Positions 27,300 through 38,715 of a DNA stretch of 64,000 bases are shown one piece after another. Position numbers and translations under genes: made by a program. Position 1 is the stretch's first letter; the number at the start of each line of letters is the position of its first letter. The stretch is from Citrobacter braakii (GTDB lineage: Bacteria > Pseudomonadota > Gammaproteobacteria > Enterobacterales > Enterobacteriaceae). The stretch is from the NCBI RefSeq assembly GCF_002075345.1, contig NZ_NAEW01000001.1, forward strand, positions 620,001 to 684,000, read 5' to 3'. Under the pieces are notes generated by a model. That model was not told the DNA's origin, did no database searches, and worked only from the letters and a program-made list of their open reading frames with translations.

Positions 27300-29315
27300 T
27301 CAATTGCCTAGCGTACCCGGCGGAGGCGCCTGTTCGAGCTGAGAAAGCGAGCAGTGTAGTCGCCAGATAAGCGCCGACAGTTCCTGCGCCGCAGGTTGAT
27401 GATGGTGGGCGAGCGTGTCGCAAATACGCTGTAGCTCACTCAGCGTGGCATTCAGCGGCCGTTGCTGAACGCCGCGCTCACTCATTACGTCGCGAAGCAG
27501 CGATATACACACGTCTCTGACGCGAGCCAGAGGATCTGAACGCACCTCCCAGGTGCGCAGTTGCCACACCACGTGCGAGCAGTTCAGCAAGACAACCCCC
27601 CAACGCAATAGCCAGCGTCGCGCCAGGGCATCCTGACTGTTGCTGAGCTGGCTGACGTGGTGATAGGTCAGCGACTCAAATTCGTTTTCACTGAGCGAGG
27701 GATGTCGGCTGAGCTGATCGACAAAATCCCGGCGCAGGGCGCGAATATGGCGGCGACCTTTCCGCGCATCCGATCCAGGCCGCAGAATGGCGAATGCCAG
27801 CCACGATAGCGCCACGCCGGTGATTTTCGCCATATTGTCATTCAGGAAATCAGCAAAATCATAAACCGGCGGATTAGTCACCGCGATAAACGATCCCATA
27901 AACACGATTAGCTGTCCCCAAAGACCCGCCAGCGCAGGCATTTGCAGCTTCAGGAGTTGCATGGTAGCGAGTAGCGGGAAGAGAAACAGAATGAATTGCC
28001 AGAGGTCAGAGATTTGCACCATCAGGCCAAACTTAACCACAAAGCTAAACAGCGACAGCAGAACCAACGTGCGCATCAGCAAAGAAAGTGACTTGAACGG
28101 CGTGGCTACGGCGGAATAGAGCACGCTGCTGATGGCCGCGAGCGTTAGTGCGCCAGAGCCTGATTCCCATTGCGCGCCAATGCTCCATGCGCCGATAAGC
28201 ATCAGGGTACAGAACGTACGCAATCCGCTCCAGAGGGCTTCCGCATTATCGGTATGACGGGCAAGTCCTGGCGTGCGGGCGATAGTAATACGCTCGGCGG
28301 TAACGCCATTTTCCAGTAAATGCAGATAATGACTGCTGCGTAAGTATAGCCGACAAAAATAACGCAGTCGTTGCCAGAAGGCGACGTGCCGATAGTCGCG
28401 CGCATCGAGGGGACGCAGGGGGGCGATAATACGCGCCACGGTGTAGGTGTCGGTATTGGATTTGACCAGCTCGCTGAGCAGTTGTTCGATGATTTGCCGG
28501 GTATTAGCCGGGGGATTGGGCCAGTTCAGGAGCATCCTGCGCAGACTGGATATCACGCTGGTCATACGTAACTGCTGATGCAACAGCGAATTGAGCAACG
28601 CATTTTGACGGCGAAAACGGTAGTGACTCCAGAACGCCTGAATACGCAGCAGGTTCATGGTCAGAATCTGACCGATAACACCTTCATGGGCTGTGCGAAT
28701 TGCATCCGTTGTCTCCGGTTGCCAGAGTAAGCTGGCATGCTCCAGTAAACGCGAATGCATGTTTTTCAGCGCGGTAAGCAATGTGGTGCCATCGGAGGTG
28801 CTGGGGAGGATCATCATCATCATGCCGCCGCACAGGATACCGACGATGACCTCGCATACGCGGGCCTGAGCGATATCCCACAACTGCGTAATCTCTATGG
28901 TATTGACCATGGGAAAAGCAATGATCGCCGCCGTATAACCGGCCAGTTGAAAGGCGTAGGCGACGTTATTGGTGAAGTGCGCGCAGGCCCAGGTACAAAA
29001 ACCGATCCACACTGACATGCTCAGCAAAAACAACCACGGCTCATTGAGGGTATGACCGGCAATAATCAACGCGGCGGTGGCGCCCAGTAAGCTACCCGCA
29101 ACACGACCCAGACTTTTGCTGATAACCCCGCCGACGGTGGGAAAGCTGACCACTGCCGCCGAGGTCATCGCCCAGTAGGGCTCATCCAGATTCAGGTAAT
29201 AGGCGAACGTTAACGCCAGACACATCGCAATGGTATTTCGCAACGCATAACGCCACTGCGCTACCGTGGCTTTAAACCACGGCCAATGGCCTGGCATCAG
29301 GTGGGACAGTTTCAT
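27300..29315 (-). CDS. ydhK: YdhK, FUSC/AaeB-type inner membrane exporter
   Basis: 671 residues (E. coli 670). Two blocks of TM helices (about 25-165 and 365-505), each followed by a cytoplasmic helical region, are typical of the aromatic-acid exporter AaeB/fusaric-acid resistance family. It is the inner-membrane pump of a three-part system with YdhJ (adaptor) and YdhI (small DUF1656 protein). The genes run ydhI-ydhJ-ydhK with an ATGA overlap between ydhJ and ydhK. In E. coli this operon is divergent from slyA. The substrate is unknown. Confidence 0.95.
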   Translation of the reverse strand: MKLSHLMPGHWPWFKATVAQWRYALRNTIAMCLALTFAYYLNLDEPYWAMTSAAVVSFPTVGGVISKSLGRVAGSLLGATAALIIAGHTLNEPWLFLLSMSVWIGFCTWACAHFTNNVAYAFQLAGYTAAIIAFPMVNTIEITQLWDIAQARVCEVIVGILCGGMMMMILPSTSDGTTLLTALKNMHSRLLEHASLLWQPETTDAIRTAHEGVIGQILTMNLLRIQAFWSHYRFRRQNALLNSLLHQQLRMTSVISSLRRMLLNWPNPPANTRQIIEQLLSELVKSNTDTYTVARIIAPLRPLDARDYRHVAFWQRLRYFCRLYLRSSHYLHLLENGVTAERITIARTPGLARHTDNAEALWSGLRTFCTLMLIGAWSIGAQWESGSGALTLAAISSVLYSAVATPFKSLSLLMRTLVLLSLFSFVVKFGLMVQISDLWQFILFLFPLLATMQLLKLQMPALAGLWGQLIVFMGSFIAVTNPPVYDFADFLNDNMAKITGVALSWLAFAILRPGSDARKGRRHIRALRRDFVDQLSRHPSLSENEFESLTYHHVSQLSNSQDALARRWLLRWGVVLLNCSHVVWQLRTWEVRSDPLARVRDVCISLLRDVMSERGVQQRPLNATLSELQRICDTLAHHHQPAAQELSALIWRLHCSLSQLEQAPPPGTLGN

Positions 29316-30175
29316 TTACGCTGGCCGATAGACACGCTGCAGGTCGTACCAGAAACCAGAGTGACATCCTGCGGCAGAGCGTCGAATTCGATGCGGACCG
29401 GAACGCGTTGGGCCAGACGCACCCACGGCACATTGGGTTTGATGTCGGGAATCAGGCCGGAATCGCTTTCCACACTTTGGTCGTAGATGGCGCGACCAAT
29501 ACTGGATACGTGACCCTGTAACTTTATGTTGTCGCTGTAGAGCGTGATAACCGCAGGAGCACCTTCACGAATGTGGCGCAACTTGGTTTCTTCAAAATAC
29601 CCCATCACATAGAAAGAGTGGCTGTCGACAAGGGCAAACAGGGGCTTACCGGTTGAGGCGTAGTCTCCAGTACGAGTTGAAAGGTTGGTGACCCAGCCCG
29701 CTACGGGCGCTTTGACCACCGTCTGCGTCAGTTGCCACTGTGCCTGGCGCATACTGGCCTCGGCTGCTTCAACGCTGGCCTGCATGGCTTTCACGTTGAG
29801 GTTAGCAGTATCCAGATCTTCGGCTGAGATATAATTTTGCGATAAATGACGGCGGCGGTTGGCTTCGTTATTGGCTTTCGCCAGATCGGACTGTGCCTTC
29901 GCCAGCTGCGCTTGCGCATTCAGTTCAGCAATGTGAAACGGCGTCTTGTCGATGATAAAAAGGACATCGCCTTTGTTCACAAACTGGTTATCTTTTATAT
30001 TGAGTTCGCTAATGCTGCCTGAGACCTGCGGCGTGATGCTGACCTGCTCAGCACGCACTTTGCCATCACGTGTCCAGGGCGATTGCATATAGTAATTCCA
30101 CATCCACCATCCGGCGAAAACTGCGATTGCAGCGACTATAATGGTGGAGAAGTATTTAATGGTTTTAAGCGACAT
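29312..30175 (-). CDS. ydhJ: YdhJ, HlyD-family periplasmic adaptor
   Basis: 287 residues from ATG 30175 ([10 protein letters not shown]), as in E. coli; the frame upstream to 30217 lies within ydhI. One N-terminal membrane anchor (about 8-28), a biotinyl-lipoyl domain ([20 protein letters not shown]), a helical hairpin rich in Ala/Gln (about 80-150), and a beta-barrel domain ([14 protein letters not shown]). It links the inner-membrane pump YdhK to the outer membrane. It starts 2 nt after the ydhI stop. Confidence 0.95.
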   Translation of the reverse strand: MSLKTIKYFSTIIVAAIAVFAGWWMWNYYMQSPWTRDGKVRAEQVSITPQVSGSISELNIKDNQFVNKGDVLFIIDKTPFHIAELNAQAQLAKAQSDLAKANNEANRRRHLSQNYISAEDLDTANLNVKAMQASVEAAEASMRQAQWQLTQTVVKAPVAGWVTNLSTRTGDYASTGKPLFALVDSHSFYVMGYFEETKLRHIREGAPAVITLYSDNIKLQGHVSSIGRAIYDQSVESDSGLIPDIKPNVPWVRLAQRVPVRIEFDALPQDVTLVSGTTCSVSIGQRK

Positions 30176-30177
30176 AA

Positions 30178-30414
30178 TCACCACACAATCAGCATTACAA
30201 AGGCCAGACATACGCAAAGCGTAAAGAGTGACAGATCCATTAACAGGGGATGCCAGATTTCGCCGGAGTAAATCCAGTCGCGTAGCAGGCGATGAAAAAT
30301 CAGCCAGAGAATAAATCCTGCTACAAACGCCTTGAAAACAGGAGGGAAGTAGACAGATGCTCCGATCATTAAATCTTGTAGGGGCAATCCTGTTGCATTA
30401 AACATAAACTTCAC
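30178..30414 (-). CDS. ydhI: YdhI, DUF1656 small membrane protein
   Basis: 78 residues from a GTG at 30414 ([15 protein letters not shown]), exactly E. coli YdhI length, with AAGGA eight bases upstream. A TTG two codons further up (30420) is less likely. Two TM helices (about 20-40 and 57-76) are separated by a short loop with [18 protein letters not shown]. The DUF1656 family (like AaeX) accompanies AaeA/AaeB-type exporters. First gene of ydhIJK, divergent from slyA over about 200 bp that probably hold both promoters and SlyA sites. Confidence 0.93.
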   Translation of the reverse strand: MKFMFNATGLPLQDLMIGASVYFPPVFKAFVAGFILWLIFHRLLRDWIYSGEIWHPLLMDLSLFTLCVCLAFVMLIVW

Positions 30415-30612
30415 GGGCAAAATCCTTGGCGGAAGAGAGCATTGCTATAGGTTTAGCAAAAAAGAGACAATGAGTCTCTGTAACGCATAATGTCTGAAAA
30501 AATGTCAGCCGGTAAGCAAATTTGGCAATACATTTGTTTTGGGAATACAAATGCTGCACACTATTCTAAAATCAGCATAATAACTTAGCAAGCTAATTAT
30601 AAGGAGATGAAA

Positions 30613-31047
30613 TTGGAATCGCCATTAGGTTCTGATCTGGCACGGTTGGTGCGCATTTGGCGTGCTCTGATTGACCATCGCCTGAAACCTCTGGAGTTGA
30701 CGCAGACGCATTGGGTTACGCTGCACAACATTCATCAATTGCCGCCTGATCAATCGCAGATTCAGTTGGCTAAAGCGATTGGCATCGAGCAGCCTTCGTT
30801 GGTACGCACGCTTGACCAGCTGGAAGAAAAGGGACTCATTTCACGACAGACTTGCGCCAGCGATCGTCGGGCAAAGAGAATTAAACTGACAGAAAAAGCA
30901 GAGCCGCTGATTGCAGATATGGAAGCGGTTATCAATAAGACGCGTGGAGAAATTTTGGAAGGGATTTCAGCTGAGGAAATTGATCTGCTGATTAAACTGG
31001 TCGCCAGACTGGAACACAATATTATTGAACTGCAGTCACAGGGCTGA
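30613..31047 (+). CDS. slyA: SlyA, MarR-family regulator
   Basis: 144 residues starting at a TTG (30613). AAGGAG at 30601-30606 abuts an in-frame ATG at 30607 and is too close to serve it, but is well spaced for the TTG; this gives [14 protein letters not shown] and the length known for Salmonella/E. coli SlyA. The winged helix is about 45-95 ([25 protein letters not shown]), with a dimerisation helix at each end. SlyA counteracts H-NS at virulence and envelope genes. In Salmonella it acts with PhoP. It converges on slyB. Confidence 0.97.
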   Translation: MESPLGSDLARLVRIWRALIDHRLKPLELTQTHWVTLHNIHQLPPDQSQIQLAKAIGIEQPSLVRTLDQLEEKGLISRQTCASDRRAKRIKLTEKAEPLIADMEAVINKTRGEILEGISAEEIDLLIKLVARLEHNIIELQSQG

Positions 31048-31059
31048 AACGATAAGATG

Positions 31060-31086
31060 ACGTGTGGCCAGAGCCTGACCACACGT
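31060..31086. terminator. Hairpin between slyA and slyB
   Basis: Stem ACGTGTGG / CCACACGT with an eleven-base loop, between convergent genes. It has little T-run on either side. Confidence 0.55.
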
Positions 31087-31094
31087 GTATTCGA

Positions 31095-31562
31095 TTAGCG
31101 TGGAGACACGGTAACCTGGCTGCCGTTGTTAGCCATAACAACGCGCTGGCCAGCTGAGAACTTGGTTGCACCCTGTTTCTGAACCACCATGATGGTATTA
31201 CCGTCGTCCTTACGGATTTCCAGTTCTACACCCTGGGTTTTATTCATCGCACCTTGTACGCCTTGACCCGCTACGCCACCGGCAACTGCGCCAGCCGCCG
31301 TGGCTAATGAACGACCCGTACCGCCGCCGACGGTGTTACCCAGGAACCCGCCGAGTACCGCACCACCAATGGCGCCAATCACGTTTGCGTCATCGCCACC
31401 CTGGATTTGCACCGGACGAACATGAACAATTGTACCGTAGGTAACGTTCTGAACTTGTTTCGCTTCGGATGCGGTGTATACGTCGCCTGAAAGGCTATCA
31501 TTGTTAACGCAGCCCGCCAAAGACACACCCATTAATGCAACAATCAGCACACGTTTAATCAT
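31095..31562 (-). CDS. slyB: SlyB outer membrane lipoprotein
   Basis: 155 residues. Lipoprotein signal with lipobox LAGC (Cys18). A glycine-rich pair of helices follows (GAIGGAVLGGFLGNTVGGGTG, then AGAVAGGVAGQG), the Rick_17kDa/glycine-zipper 2TM type, and a C-terminal beta domain. SlyB forms oligomeric rings around outer-membrane proteins under lipopolysaccharide stress and is a PhoP regulon member. I could not identify a convincing PhoP box in the 274-bp region upstream. Shine-Dalgarno AGGAGA. Confidence 0.96.
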   Translation of the reverse strand: MIKRVLIVALMGVSLAGCVNNDSLSGDVYTASEAKQVQNVTYGTIVHVRPVQIQGGDDANVIGAIGGAVLGGFLGNTVGGGTGRSLATAAGAVAGGVAGQGVQGAMNKTQGVELEIRKDDGNTIMVVQKQGATKFSAGQRVVMANNGSQVTVSPR

Positions 31563-31836
31563 TTACAAATCTCCTTTAACACCACGAAACGCTAATAAAG
31601 CACCCTTCATGGCTAAATTATATGGCACTTGTGAGCCTAAGGTCACATGTTCTACTGGAACAATATGAAAATCTTAACCGAAATCGGATATACCGAGTAT
31701 AAACGAATCATTCATATAATTGATGTAATAAAGCGTCCATTGTAATGATTAGCCCTCAAAAATCATTAAGGAAGCATGGCATTAGTCGGCACTTTATGGT
31801 TGAGTGTCAAGGCTAATTTGCTTAAAAGGATGACAT

Positions 31837-32958
31837 ATGAAATCGGGCCGTTTTATCGGTGTAATGTCTGGAACCAGCCTTGATGGCGTCGATGTTGTGC
31901 TGGCGACAATAGATGAAACGATGGTTGCGCAACAGGCGAGTCTGACCTGGCCTATCCCTCTCCATATAAAGCAGGCGATCCTGGATATCTGCCAGGGGCA
32001 GCAGCTTACGCTATCGCAGTTTGGCCAACTCGACGCACAGCTCGGTTATCTGTTTGCCGAGGCGGTGAATGCACTGTTGGCACAGGAAAAATTGAAACCG
32101 CAGGAGATCGTTGCGATTGGCTGTCATGGGCAAACCGTGTGGCATGAACCGACGGGAATCGCGCCGCACACGCTGCAAATTGGCGACAACAATCAAATCG
32201 TTGCGCGTACCGGGATAACGGTGATCGGCGATTTTCGTCGCCGCGATATCGCTCTCGGCGGGCAGGGCGCGCCGTTGGTTCCCGCTTTTCATCAGGCGCT
32301 GTTGGCTCATCCAACGGAGCGGCGGATGGTGCTAAACATCGGCGGAATTGCCAATCTGTCTCTGCTTATCCCACAGCAACCCGTTCGCGGTTACGACACC
32401 GGGCCGGGCAATATGCTGATGGATGCCTGGATCTGGCGGCAATGCGGCCAACCCTACGACAAAGATGCGCAGTGGGCCACATCGGGAACGGTGATCCTGC
32501 CTTTACTGCAAAATATGCTTAACGATCCTTATTTTTCTGCGCCTGCGCCGAAAAGCACTGGCCGCGAGTATTTCAATTATGGCTGGATAGAACGTCATAT
32601 GGCGCAGTTCCCGGGAATAAGCCCGCGGGATGTGCAGGCGACGCTTGCCGAACTGACGGCCGTGACCATTTCCGAGCAGGTCTTGCTAAGCGGAGGCTGT
32701 GAACGGCTAATGGTATGCGGCGGCGGCAGCCGTAATCCGCTGCTGATGATGCGTCTGGCGGCGTTATTGCCAGGGACAGAGGTCACCTCAACCGATGAGG
32801 CTGGGATCAGCGGCGATGATATGGAGGCCCTGGCTTTTGCCTGGCTGGCGTGGCGAACGCTGGCGGGATTACCGGGAAATCTGCCTTCCGTGACCGGCGC
32901 ATCAGAACCGAGCGTTTTAGGGGCGATTTATCCCGCTAACCCACGAACTCAGAGTTAA
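31837..32958 (+). CDS. anmK: Anhydro-N-acetylmuramic acid kinase
   Basis: 373 residues of the AnmK sugar-kinase family: N-terminal [14 protein letters not shown] (phosphate-1 loop), [19 protein letters not shown] (catalytic Asp), NIGGIANLS and a C-terminal GGGSRNP adenosine-binding loop. It phosphorylates and hydrolyses 1,6-anhydroMurNAc to MurNAc-6-phosphate in peptidoglycan recycling. It is followed after 87 bp by mliC and then pdxH, in the same order as E. coli. Confidence 0.97.
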   Translation: MKSGRFIGVMSGTSLDGVDVVLATIDETMVAQQASLTWPIPLHIKQAILDICQGQQLTLSQFGQLDAQLGYLFAEAVNALLAQEKLKPQEIVAIGCHGQTVWHEPTGIAPHTLQIGDNNQIVARTGITVIGDFRRRDIALGGQGAPLVPAFHQALLAHPTERRMVLNIGGIANLSLLIPQQPVRGYDTGPGNMLMDAWIWRQCGQPYDKDAQWATSGTVILPLLQNMLNDPYFSAPAPKSTGREYFNYGWIERHMAQFPGISPRDVQATLAELTAVTISEQVLLSGGCERLMVCGGGSRNPLLMMRLAALLPGTEVTSTDEAGISGDDMEALAFAWLAWRTLAGLPGNLPSVTGASEPSVLGAIYPANPRTQS

Positions 32959-33045
32959 CTGAAATTATTCAGCGCCATATGTCGATAAACTAGGGATATT
33001 AGGGAGGGTGCCATTACCCTCCAGGACCAGGAAAGTCTTCAGGAT

Positions 33046-33375
33046 ATGGCTATGAAAAAACTGTTGTTAGTGTGTCTGCCGGTACTACTTAGCGGGTGCA
33101 GCGTGTACAACCAATTTGTCGAGCGTATGCAAACGGATACGCTTGAATACCGCTGTGACGAAAAACCGCTTACCGTGAAGCTGAACAATACCCGTCAGAT
33201 GGCGAGTTTTGTTTATGATAATCAGCTATTGAACCTCAAACAGGGCGTGTCGGCATCAGGTGCTCGCTATACCGATGGTATTTACGTCTTCTGGTCTAAA
33301 GGCGACGAGGCAACGGTCTATAAACGAGACAGAATTGTGCTAAATAACTGTCAGTTACAGAACCCGAAGCGTTGA
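33046..33375 (+). CDS. mliC: MliC, membrane-bound C-type lysozyme inhibitor
   Basis: 109 residues, equal in length to E. coli MliC/YdhA. The lipoprotein signal ends with LLSGC (Cys18). The mature beta-barrel has the family's conserved [19 protein letters not shown] loop that enters the lysozyme active site, and two cysteines (YRCDEK, NNCQL) for a disulfide. It guards peptidoglycan against host lysozyme from the outer membrane. It lies between anmK and pdxH and is probably co-transcribed with them. Confidence 0.96.
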   Translation: MAMKKLLLVCLPVLLSGCSVYNQFVERMQTDTLEYRCDEKPLTVKLNNTRQMASFVYDNQLLNLKQGVSASGARYTDGIYVFWSKGDEATVYKRDRIVLNNCQLQNPKR

Positions 33376-33433
33376 GATTTTCACCTGGGCGGCGCACAAT
33401 AGCGTCACCCACTGACAATCCGTAGCCAACATC

Positions 33434-34090
33434 ATGTCTGATAACGACGAATTGCAGCAAATCGCGCATTTGCGCCGTGAATACACGAAAGGCGGTCTCC
33501 GCCGCCGCGATCTTCCCGCCGAACCCCTTGCGCTGTTCGAGCGCTGGCTGGGGCAAGCCTGTGACGCCAAACTGGCCGATCCCACTGCGATGGTCGTTGC
33601 TACCGTCGATGAAAACGGTCAGCCTTATCAGCGTATCGTGTTGCTCAAACATTATGATGACAAAGGGCTGGTGTTCTATACCAACCTCGGTAGCCGTAAG
33701 GCACATCAGATTGAGAAAAACCCACGCATCAGCCTCCTGTTTCCCTGGCATACGCTGGAACGGCAGGTGATGGTGATCGGCAAGGCTGAGCGCCTTTCCA
33801 CGCTGGAAGTGGTGAAATACTTCCACAGTCGCCCACGTGATAGTCAGATTGGCGCCTGGGTCTCTAAGCAATCCAGTCGGATCTCCGCGCGCGGTATTCT
33901 GGAAAGCAAATTCCTCGAACTGAAGCAGAAGTTTCAGCAAGGAGAAGTTCCACTGCCCAGTTTCTGGGGAGGCTTTCGCGTAAGTATTGAGCAGATGGAG
34001 TTCTGGCAGGGTGGCGAAAACCGTCTGCACGATCGTTTTTTATACCAACGCGAAGATAACGCGTGGAAAATTGATCGCCTGGCCCCCTAA
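33434..34090 (+). CDS. pdxH: Pyridoxine/pyridoxamine 5'-phosphate oxidase
   Basis: 218 residues, as E. coli PdxH. It is an FMN-binding split-barrel enzyme: [27 protein letters not shown] binds FMN; the C-terminal [14 protein letters not shown] motif binds substrate and ends the protein. It makes pyridoxal phosphate from pyridoxine- or pyridoxamine-phosphate with O2. A second B6 gene, pdxY, follows tyrS. Start ATG 33434; weak ribosome site. Confidence 0.98.
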   Translation: MSDNDELQQIAHLRREYTKGGLRRRDLPAEPLALFERWLGQACDAKLADPTAMVVATVDENGQPYQRIVLLKHYDDKGLVFYTNLGSRKAHQIEKNPRISLLFPWHTLERQVMVIGKAERLSTLEVVKYFHSRPRDSQIGAWVSKQSSRISARGILESKFLELKQKFQQGEVPLPSFWGGFRVSIEQMEFWQGGENRLHDRFLYQREDNAWKIDRLAP

Positions 34091-34216
34091 AGATGCAAAA
34101 TTCTTGTTTTAAGCGCTGGTGCTGAACAATCCGGCGCTTTATTCTATGTTTCTTTCGCATCAGGCGAAAAGTCGTGTACCGGCTAAGGTGCAGTCGTTTT
34201 ATACATGGAGATTTTG

Positions 34217-35491
34217 ATGGCAAGCAGTAACTTGATTAAACAATTGCAAGAGCGGGGGCTGGTGGCCCAGGTGACGGACGAGGAAGCGTTAGCAGAGCGA
34301 CTGGCGCAAGGCCCGATCGCGCTCTATTGCGGCTTCGATCCTACCGCTGACAGCTTGCATTTGGGGCATCTGGTTCCATTGTTATGCCTGAAACGCTTCC
34401 AGCAGGCAGGCCATAAGCCTGTCGCACTGGTGGGTGGCGCAACCGGTCTGATTGGTGACCCGAGCTTTAAAGCCGCCGAGCGTAAACTGAATACCGAAGA
34501 CACCGTGCAGCAGTGGGTGGATAAAATCCGCAAACAGGTTGCGCCGTTCCTCGATTTCGACTGTGGCGACAACTCGGCGATTGCTGCGAACAACTATGAC
34601 TGGTTTGGCAGTATGAATGTACTGACTTTCCTGCGTGATATCGGCAAACACTTCTCCGTTAACCAGATGATCAACAAAGAAGCGGTGAAGCAGCGTCTGA
34701 ACCGTGACGATCAGGGGATCTCGTTTACCGAGTTTTCTTACAACCTGCTGCAGGGTTATGACTTTGCCTGCCTGAACAAACTGCACGGTGTTGCGCTGCA
34801 GATTGGCGGTTCTGACCAGTGGGGCAATATTACTTCGGGTATCGATTTGACCCGTCGCCTGCACCAGAACCAGGTGTTTGGTCTGACCGTTCCGTTGATC
34901 ACTAAAGCTGACGGCACGAAATTCGGTAAGACGGAAGGCGGCGCTGTGTGGCTGGATCCGAAGAAAACCAGTCCGTACAAATTCTACCAGTTCTGGATCA
35001 ATACCGCCGATGCGGATGTTTATCGCTTCCTGAAATTCTTCACCTTCATGGACATTGAAGAGATCAATGCGCTGGAAGAAGAAGATAAAAATAGCGGTAA
35101 AGCGCCGCGCGCCCAGTATGTTCTGGCTGAGCAAGTAACGCGTCTGGTTCACGGCGAAGAAGGGCTGGTAGCGGCAAAACGTATTACCGAAAGCTTGTTC
35201 AACGGTAATCTGAGCGATTTGAGCGAAGCGGATTTCGAACAGCTCGCGCAAGATGGCGTGCCGATGATCGAGATGGACAAAGGTGCCGATCTGATGCAGG
35301 CGCTGGTGGACTCCGAGCTGCAACCTTCTCGCGGCCAGGCACGTAAGACTATCGCGTCTAATGCGGTGACCATCAACGGTGAGAAGCAATCCGATCCGGA
35401 ATATTTCTTCCAGGAGAGTGATATCCTGTTCGGGCGCTACACCTTACTGCGCCGTGGCAAGAAGAACTATTGTCTGATTTGCTGGAAGTAA
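34217..35491 (+). CDS. tyrS: Tyrosyl-tRNA synthetase
   Basis: 424 residues from ATG 34217 ([10 protein letters not shown]), the E. coli start, preceded by GGAG; the open frame begins 12 nt earlier. Class I signature HLGH (in [10 protein letters not shown]), the tyrosine pocket GYDFACLNK with GGSDQWGNI, and KFGKT as the KMSKS loop are all visible. The C-terminal S4-like RNA-binding domain ([18 protein letters not shown]) follows. It charges tRNA-Tyr. It ends in an intrinsic terminator 14 nt after its stop. Confidence 0.98.
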   Translation: MASSNLIKQLQERGLVAQVTDEEALAERLAQGPIALYCGFDPTADSLHLGHLVPLLCLKRFQQAGHKPVALVGGATGLIGDPSFKAAERKLNTEDTVQQWVDKIRKQVAPFLDFDCGDNSAIAANNYDWFGSMNVLTFLRDIGKHFSVNQMINKEAVKQRLNRDDQGISFTEFSYNLLQGYDFACLNKLHGVALQIGGSDQWGNITSGIDLTRRLHQNQVFGLTVPLITKADGTKFGKTEGGAVWLDPKKTSPYKFYQFWINTADADVYRFLKFFTFMDIEEINALEEEDKNSGKAPRAQYVLAEQVTRLVHGEEGLVAAKRITESLFNGNLSDLSEADFEQLAQDGVPMIEMDKGADLMQALVDSELQPSRGQARKTIASNAVTINGEKQSDPEYFFQESDILFGRYTLLRRGKKNYCLICWK

Positions 35492-35504
35492 GATTTAGTT
35501 AGCA

Positions 35505-35526
35505 GGGGCGTGGGAAACTACGCCCC
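35505..35526 (+). terminator. tyrS terminator
   Basis: Stem GGGGCGT / ACGCCCC with an eight-base loop, followed by TTTATTTTTT. It stands 29 bp before the pdxY ATG, so pdxY is either read through or has its own promoter overlapping tyrS. Confidence 0.88.
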
Positions 35527-35555
35527 TTTATTTTTTCAGGGTTGTGGTAAGTAAA

Positions 35556-36416
35556 ATGAAGAATATCCTCGCCATCCAGTCCCACGTTGTTTTTGGTCAT
35601 GCGGGCAACAGTGCAGCAGAATTTCCAATGCGTCGTCTTGGCGCAAATGTCTGGCCGCTGAATACCGTTCAGTTTTCTAACCACACACAGTACGGCAAAT
35701 GGACCGGTTGCGTTATGCCGCCGAGTCATCTGACTGACGTTGTCCAGGGCATTGCCGATATCGATAAACTCCAGACTTGTGACGCAGTACTGAGCGGCTA
35801 TCTTGGCTCGGCTGAACAGGGCGAGCATATTCTGGGTATTGTACGCAAAGTAAAAGCGGCCAATCCGCAGGCGAAATATTTTTGTGACCCGGTGATGGGC
35901 CATCCAGAAAAAGGGTGTATCGTCGCGCCGGGCGTAGCGGAGTTTCATGTACGCCATGCGCTTCCGGCCAGCGATATTATCGCCCCGAATTTAGTTGAGC
36001 TCGAAATTCTGTGCGAGCATGCGGTGAACAATGTCAATGAGGCCGTGGCGGCAGCGCGTGAGCTCATCGCTCAGGGACCAGAAATTGTGCTAGTGAAGCA
36101 TCTGGCTCGCGCGGGTATCAGCGCAGATCGTTTCGAGATGCTGTTAGTTACTGCTGAACAGGCGTGGCATATCAGCCGACCGTTAGTCGATTTTGGCGCA
36201 CGTCAACCGGTTGGCGTAGGTGATGTCACCAGCGGCTTATTGTTGGTTAAACTGCTGCAGGGCGCGTCTTTACAGCAGGCGCTGGAGCACGTGACGGCGG
36301 CGGTGTACGAAGTGATGATTGCCACCAAAAAAATGCACGAGTATGAGCTGCAGGTCGTGGCTGCGCAGGATTGTATCGCGAAGCCTGAACACTACTTCAG
36401 CGCGACGCAGCTGTAA
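35556..36416 (+). CDS. pdxY: Pyridoxal kinase PdxY
   Basis: 286 residues (E. coli 287), ribokinase-like fold. Start at ATG 35556 ([19 protein letters not shown]); the frame from 35544 begins with a GTG and has no better ribosome site. The kinase motifs [14 protein letters not shown] and [15 protein letters not shown] (anion hole and catalytic Asp) are intact. It phosphorylates pyridoxal in the salvage route. A REP/BIME element follows the stop codon. Confidence 0.96.
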   Translation: MKNILAIQSHVVFGHAGNSAAEFPMRRLGANVWPLNTVQFSNHTQYGKWTGCVMPPSHLTDVVQGIADIDKLQTCDAVLSGYLGSAEQGEHILGIVRKVKAANPQAKYFCDPVMGHPEKGCIVAPGVAEFHVRHALPASDIIAPNLVELEILCEHAVNNVNEAVAAARELIAQGPEIVLVKHLARAGISADRFEMLLVTAEQAWHISRPLVDFGARQPVGVGDVTSGLLLVKLLQGASLQQALEHVTAAVYEVMIATKKMHEYELQVVAAQDCIAKPEHYFSATQL

Positions 36417-36420
36417 CCAA

Positions 36421-36491
36421 TGCCCGATGGCGCTCACGCTTATCGGGCCTGCGTTTGGCTGAAAGCCGGGTAAGCGCAAGCGCTACCCGGC
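36421..36491. repeat. BIME: two REP-like palindromes between pdxY and gstA
   Basis: Two imperfect palindromes in opposite sense: 36421-36448 (GCCCGATGGCG..TTATCGGGC) and 36465-36491 (GCCGGGTAAGCG..CGCTACCCGGC). This is the usual enterobacterial BIME layout between convergent genes; it can stabilise 3' ends and bind gyrase or IHF. Confidence 0.85.
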
Positions 36492-36499
36492 AACAACAA

Positions 36500-37105
36500 T
36501 TAATTTAACCCTTCTGCTTTCAACGCTGCGGCAACCGCCGGACGTTCAGCCATACGCGCCATATACGCATCGATATTACTTAACCCTGCCATATTCAGCT
36601 TAACCGCATACGCCCAACGCAGCACGGTGAACAGATAGGCGTCCGCAATGCTGAAGCGCGAACCGCAGATCCATTGGTTATCTTGCAGCGCGTCGTTCAC
36701 ATACTGCATTTTTTTCTCCAGCAGCACGCGAACGGTTGGCTTGAAGTCTTCCGGCGTATCGGGACGGAACAGTGGGGTAAAGCCTTTATGCAGTTCTGTC
36801 GCAATGTAGTTAAGCCATTCAATGGTTTTGTAACGGGAGAGGCTGCTGGTCGGGGCAAGGAGTTGACGGTCTGGAACGGTGTCCGCCAGGTATTGCATGA
36901 TGGCGACGCCTTCGGTCAGTAGCGTACCGTCGTCCAGCAGCAGCGCGGGAACTTGCCCTTTTGGGTTTACCGCGAAAAAATCATCGCCGTTTTCCAGACG
37001 CTTCTTCATCAGATCAACACCATCCAGCGTGAAATCTTTACCGCTCTCACGAAGTGTGATGTGGGAAGCAAGAGAACAAGCGCCCGGTTTGTAGAACAGT
37101 TTCAT
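36500..37105 (-). CDS. gstA: Glutathione S-transferase GstA
   Basis: 201 residues, beta class. Catalytic Cys10 is in [12 protein letters not shown]; the glutathione-binding cis-proline segment is [12 protein letters not shown] and the following ESxAI position reads [10 protein letters not shown] helical C-terminal domain follows. It conjugates glutathione to electrophiles and has peroxidase/reductase activity. Shine-Dalgarno AAGGAG. Downstream of dtpA in the same direction but separated by its terminator. Confidence 0.97.
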   Translation of the reverse strand: MKLFYKPGACSLASHITLRESGKDFTLDGVDLMKKRLENGDDFFAVNPKGQVPALLLDDGTLLTEGVAIMQYLADTVPDRQLLAPTSSLSRYKTIEWLNYIATELHKGFTPLFRPDTPEDFKPTVRVLLEKKMQYVNDALQDNQWICGSRFSIADAYLFTVLRWAYAVKLNMAGLSNIDAYMARMAERPAVAAALKAEGLN

Positions 37106-37164
37106 CGGTAACTCCTTTTGGCTGAGGTATATCGTATGGTAGTGCTAGCTCAGGCAAAAAAAAA

Positions 37165-37186
37165 GCCGCTAACACCAGTTAGCGGC
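37165..37186 (-). terminator. dtpA terminator
   Basis: Eight-base stem GCCGCTAA / TTAGCGGC; on the minus strand followed by about ten T. Confidence 0.9.
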
Positions 37187-37209
37187 CTGAAAAAGAGTTT
37201 CCCTGAGAA

Positions 37210-38715
37210 TTACGCTGTCGCGGCCTTAGAGGCTTTCTCATTGACGTCATCGTCCTGAGTCATACGATTCAGTTTCGGCGCCGTCAGCAGCATCAGAACA
37301 GCGATAACAGCCGTAGCAACACCAATCTGCAGGAACACACGACCGTAGACTTCAAGGGACATCAGCGGGTCAGTGACGTTCTCTGGTACAGCCATCATGT
37401 TGGCTACGTAACCACCGATGATGTTTGCACCGGCAGTGGTCAGGAACCAGCTACCCATGATAAAGCCCATCAGGCGTTGCGGAACCAACTGAGCCACCAT
37501 TGCCAGACCCAGACCGGAGATCATCAGTTCACCGATACTTTGCAGACCGTAGCAGATGATCAGCCAGTTAACGGAAACGATGCCCGCATCGGTAGCGAAT
37601 TTAGCACCCAGCGGCAGGATCAGGAACGCACCGGAACACAGCACCATACCAATCGCAAACTTGGTTGGCATCGGCAGGGTATCGCCCATCTTGTTATAGA
37701 TAGCGGCGAGGATTGGGCTACCAATGATGATCCAGAATGGGTTCAGTGCCTGGTACTGCTCAGGTTCGAAAGCAATGCCAAGAATAGAGTGCTCAACGTT
37801 ACGAATCGCGAAGAAGTTCAGTGAGGTCGGCATCTGGCTGTACAGCACGAAGAAGATAATCGCTTCCAGCATCAGAATGAAGGCGACGATCATTTTACGA
37901 CGCGCAGCACCGTGCATGGTGAATGCTTCTTTACCGAAGATAAACACGATACCCAGAGCAATGACGCCCAGAACCATACGAGCGATCTGCTGGTTGTGCA
38001 GCAACCAGGTTGCAATCGCGATCAGCACCACGACGCCAACAATAGTCAGCAACAGGTTACGGAAGTTGATCGGCTCAAAGTCAGGTTTAGAACCGTACTG
38101 TTTAACCCAGCGCTGACAGAATGCGAAGTTAACAACGGTAATCAGCATACCCACGACGCTCAGAGCGAACGCGGTGCTCCAGCCGTAATGCGCAGCCAAC
38201 CACGGTGTTGCCAGCATAGAGAAGAATGAACCGATGTTGACGGACATGTAGTACATGGTAAATGCACCATCAAGACGCGGGTCATCTTTGGCATAGCAGG
38301 TAGAGAGCAGGGATGATGGGTTTGCTTTAAACAGGCCGTTACCGACCGCGATGGCCGCCATGCCCATATAAACGATACCCGCATCGTGACCAGACCATGC
38401 TACCAACGCATAACCGATGGCCAGGACAACGGCACCCAGCATAATGACACGTTTTGTACCCAGAACTTTATCACCTAACCAGCCGCCAATGGCAACCAGA
38501 CCGTACACCAGGGCGCTAAAGGACGAGAAAAGGGTGATGGAATCCGCTTCTGACATACCCAGTTGTTTAACCAGGTAGACGGCCATAATTCCTTGCAGGC
38601 CGTAATAACCAAAACGCTCCCACAGCTCAATAGAGAAAATGAGATAGAACGCTTTTGGTTGTTTGAAGGCGTTTAAACTTACGCTTTCTGTTGGTTTATT
38701 GTTTGCAGTAGACAC
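37210..38715 (-). CDS. dtpA: Di/tripeptide permease A (POT family)
   Basis: 501 residues from a GTG at 38715 ([11 protein letters not shown]), the E. coli DtpA N-terminus, with AGAGG five bases upstream; ATG 38745 is upstream of that ribosome site. The proton-coupled peptide transporter signature [10 protein letters not shown] (about 31-40) and [12 protein letters not shown] are present, plus 14 membrane segments. It imports di- and tripeptides. In Salmonella the orthologue tppB is controlled by OmpR and anaerobiosis. A 613-bp untranslated region lies upstream. Confidence 0.97.
   Translation of the reverse strand: MSTANNKPTESVSLNAFKQPKAFYLIFSIELWERFGYYGLQGIMAVYLVKQLGMSEADSITLFSSFSALVYGLVAIGGWLGDKVLGTKRVIMLGAVVLAIGYALVAWSGHDAGIVYMGMAAIAVGNGLFKANPSSLLSTCYAKDDPRLDGAFTMYYMSVNIGSFFSMLATPWLAAHYGWSTAFALSVVGMLITVVNFAFCQRWVKQYGSKPDFEPINFRNLLLTIVGVVVLIAIATWLLHNQQIARMVLGVIALGIVFIFGKEAFTMHGAARRKMIVAFILMLEAIIFFVLYSQMPTSLNFFAIRNVEHSILGIAFEPEQYQALNPFWIIIGSPILAAIYNKMGDTLPMPTKFAIGMVLCSGAFLILPLGAKFATDAGIVSVNWLIICYGLQSIGELMISGLGLAMVAQLVPQRLMGFIMGSWFLTTAGANIIGGYVANMMAVPENVTDPLMSLEVYGRVFLQIGVATAVIAVLMLLTAPKLNRMTQDDDVNEKASKAATA

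Noticed and set aside
31563-31836. PhoP box for slyB
   Set aside because: PhoP control is known for slyB, but I found no convincing pair of (T/G)GTTTA half-sites with correct spacing in this gap.
33296-34030. 244-codon open frame on the minus strand
   Set aside because: Antisense of pdxH and the end of mliC; no family resemblance.
34382-35389. 335-codon open frame on the minus strand
   Set aside because: Antisense of tyrS, whose full motifs and length are certain; long antisense frames are common opposite GC-rich highly expressed genes.
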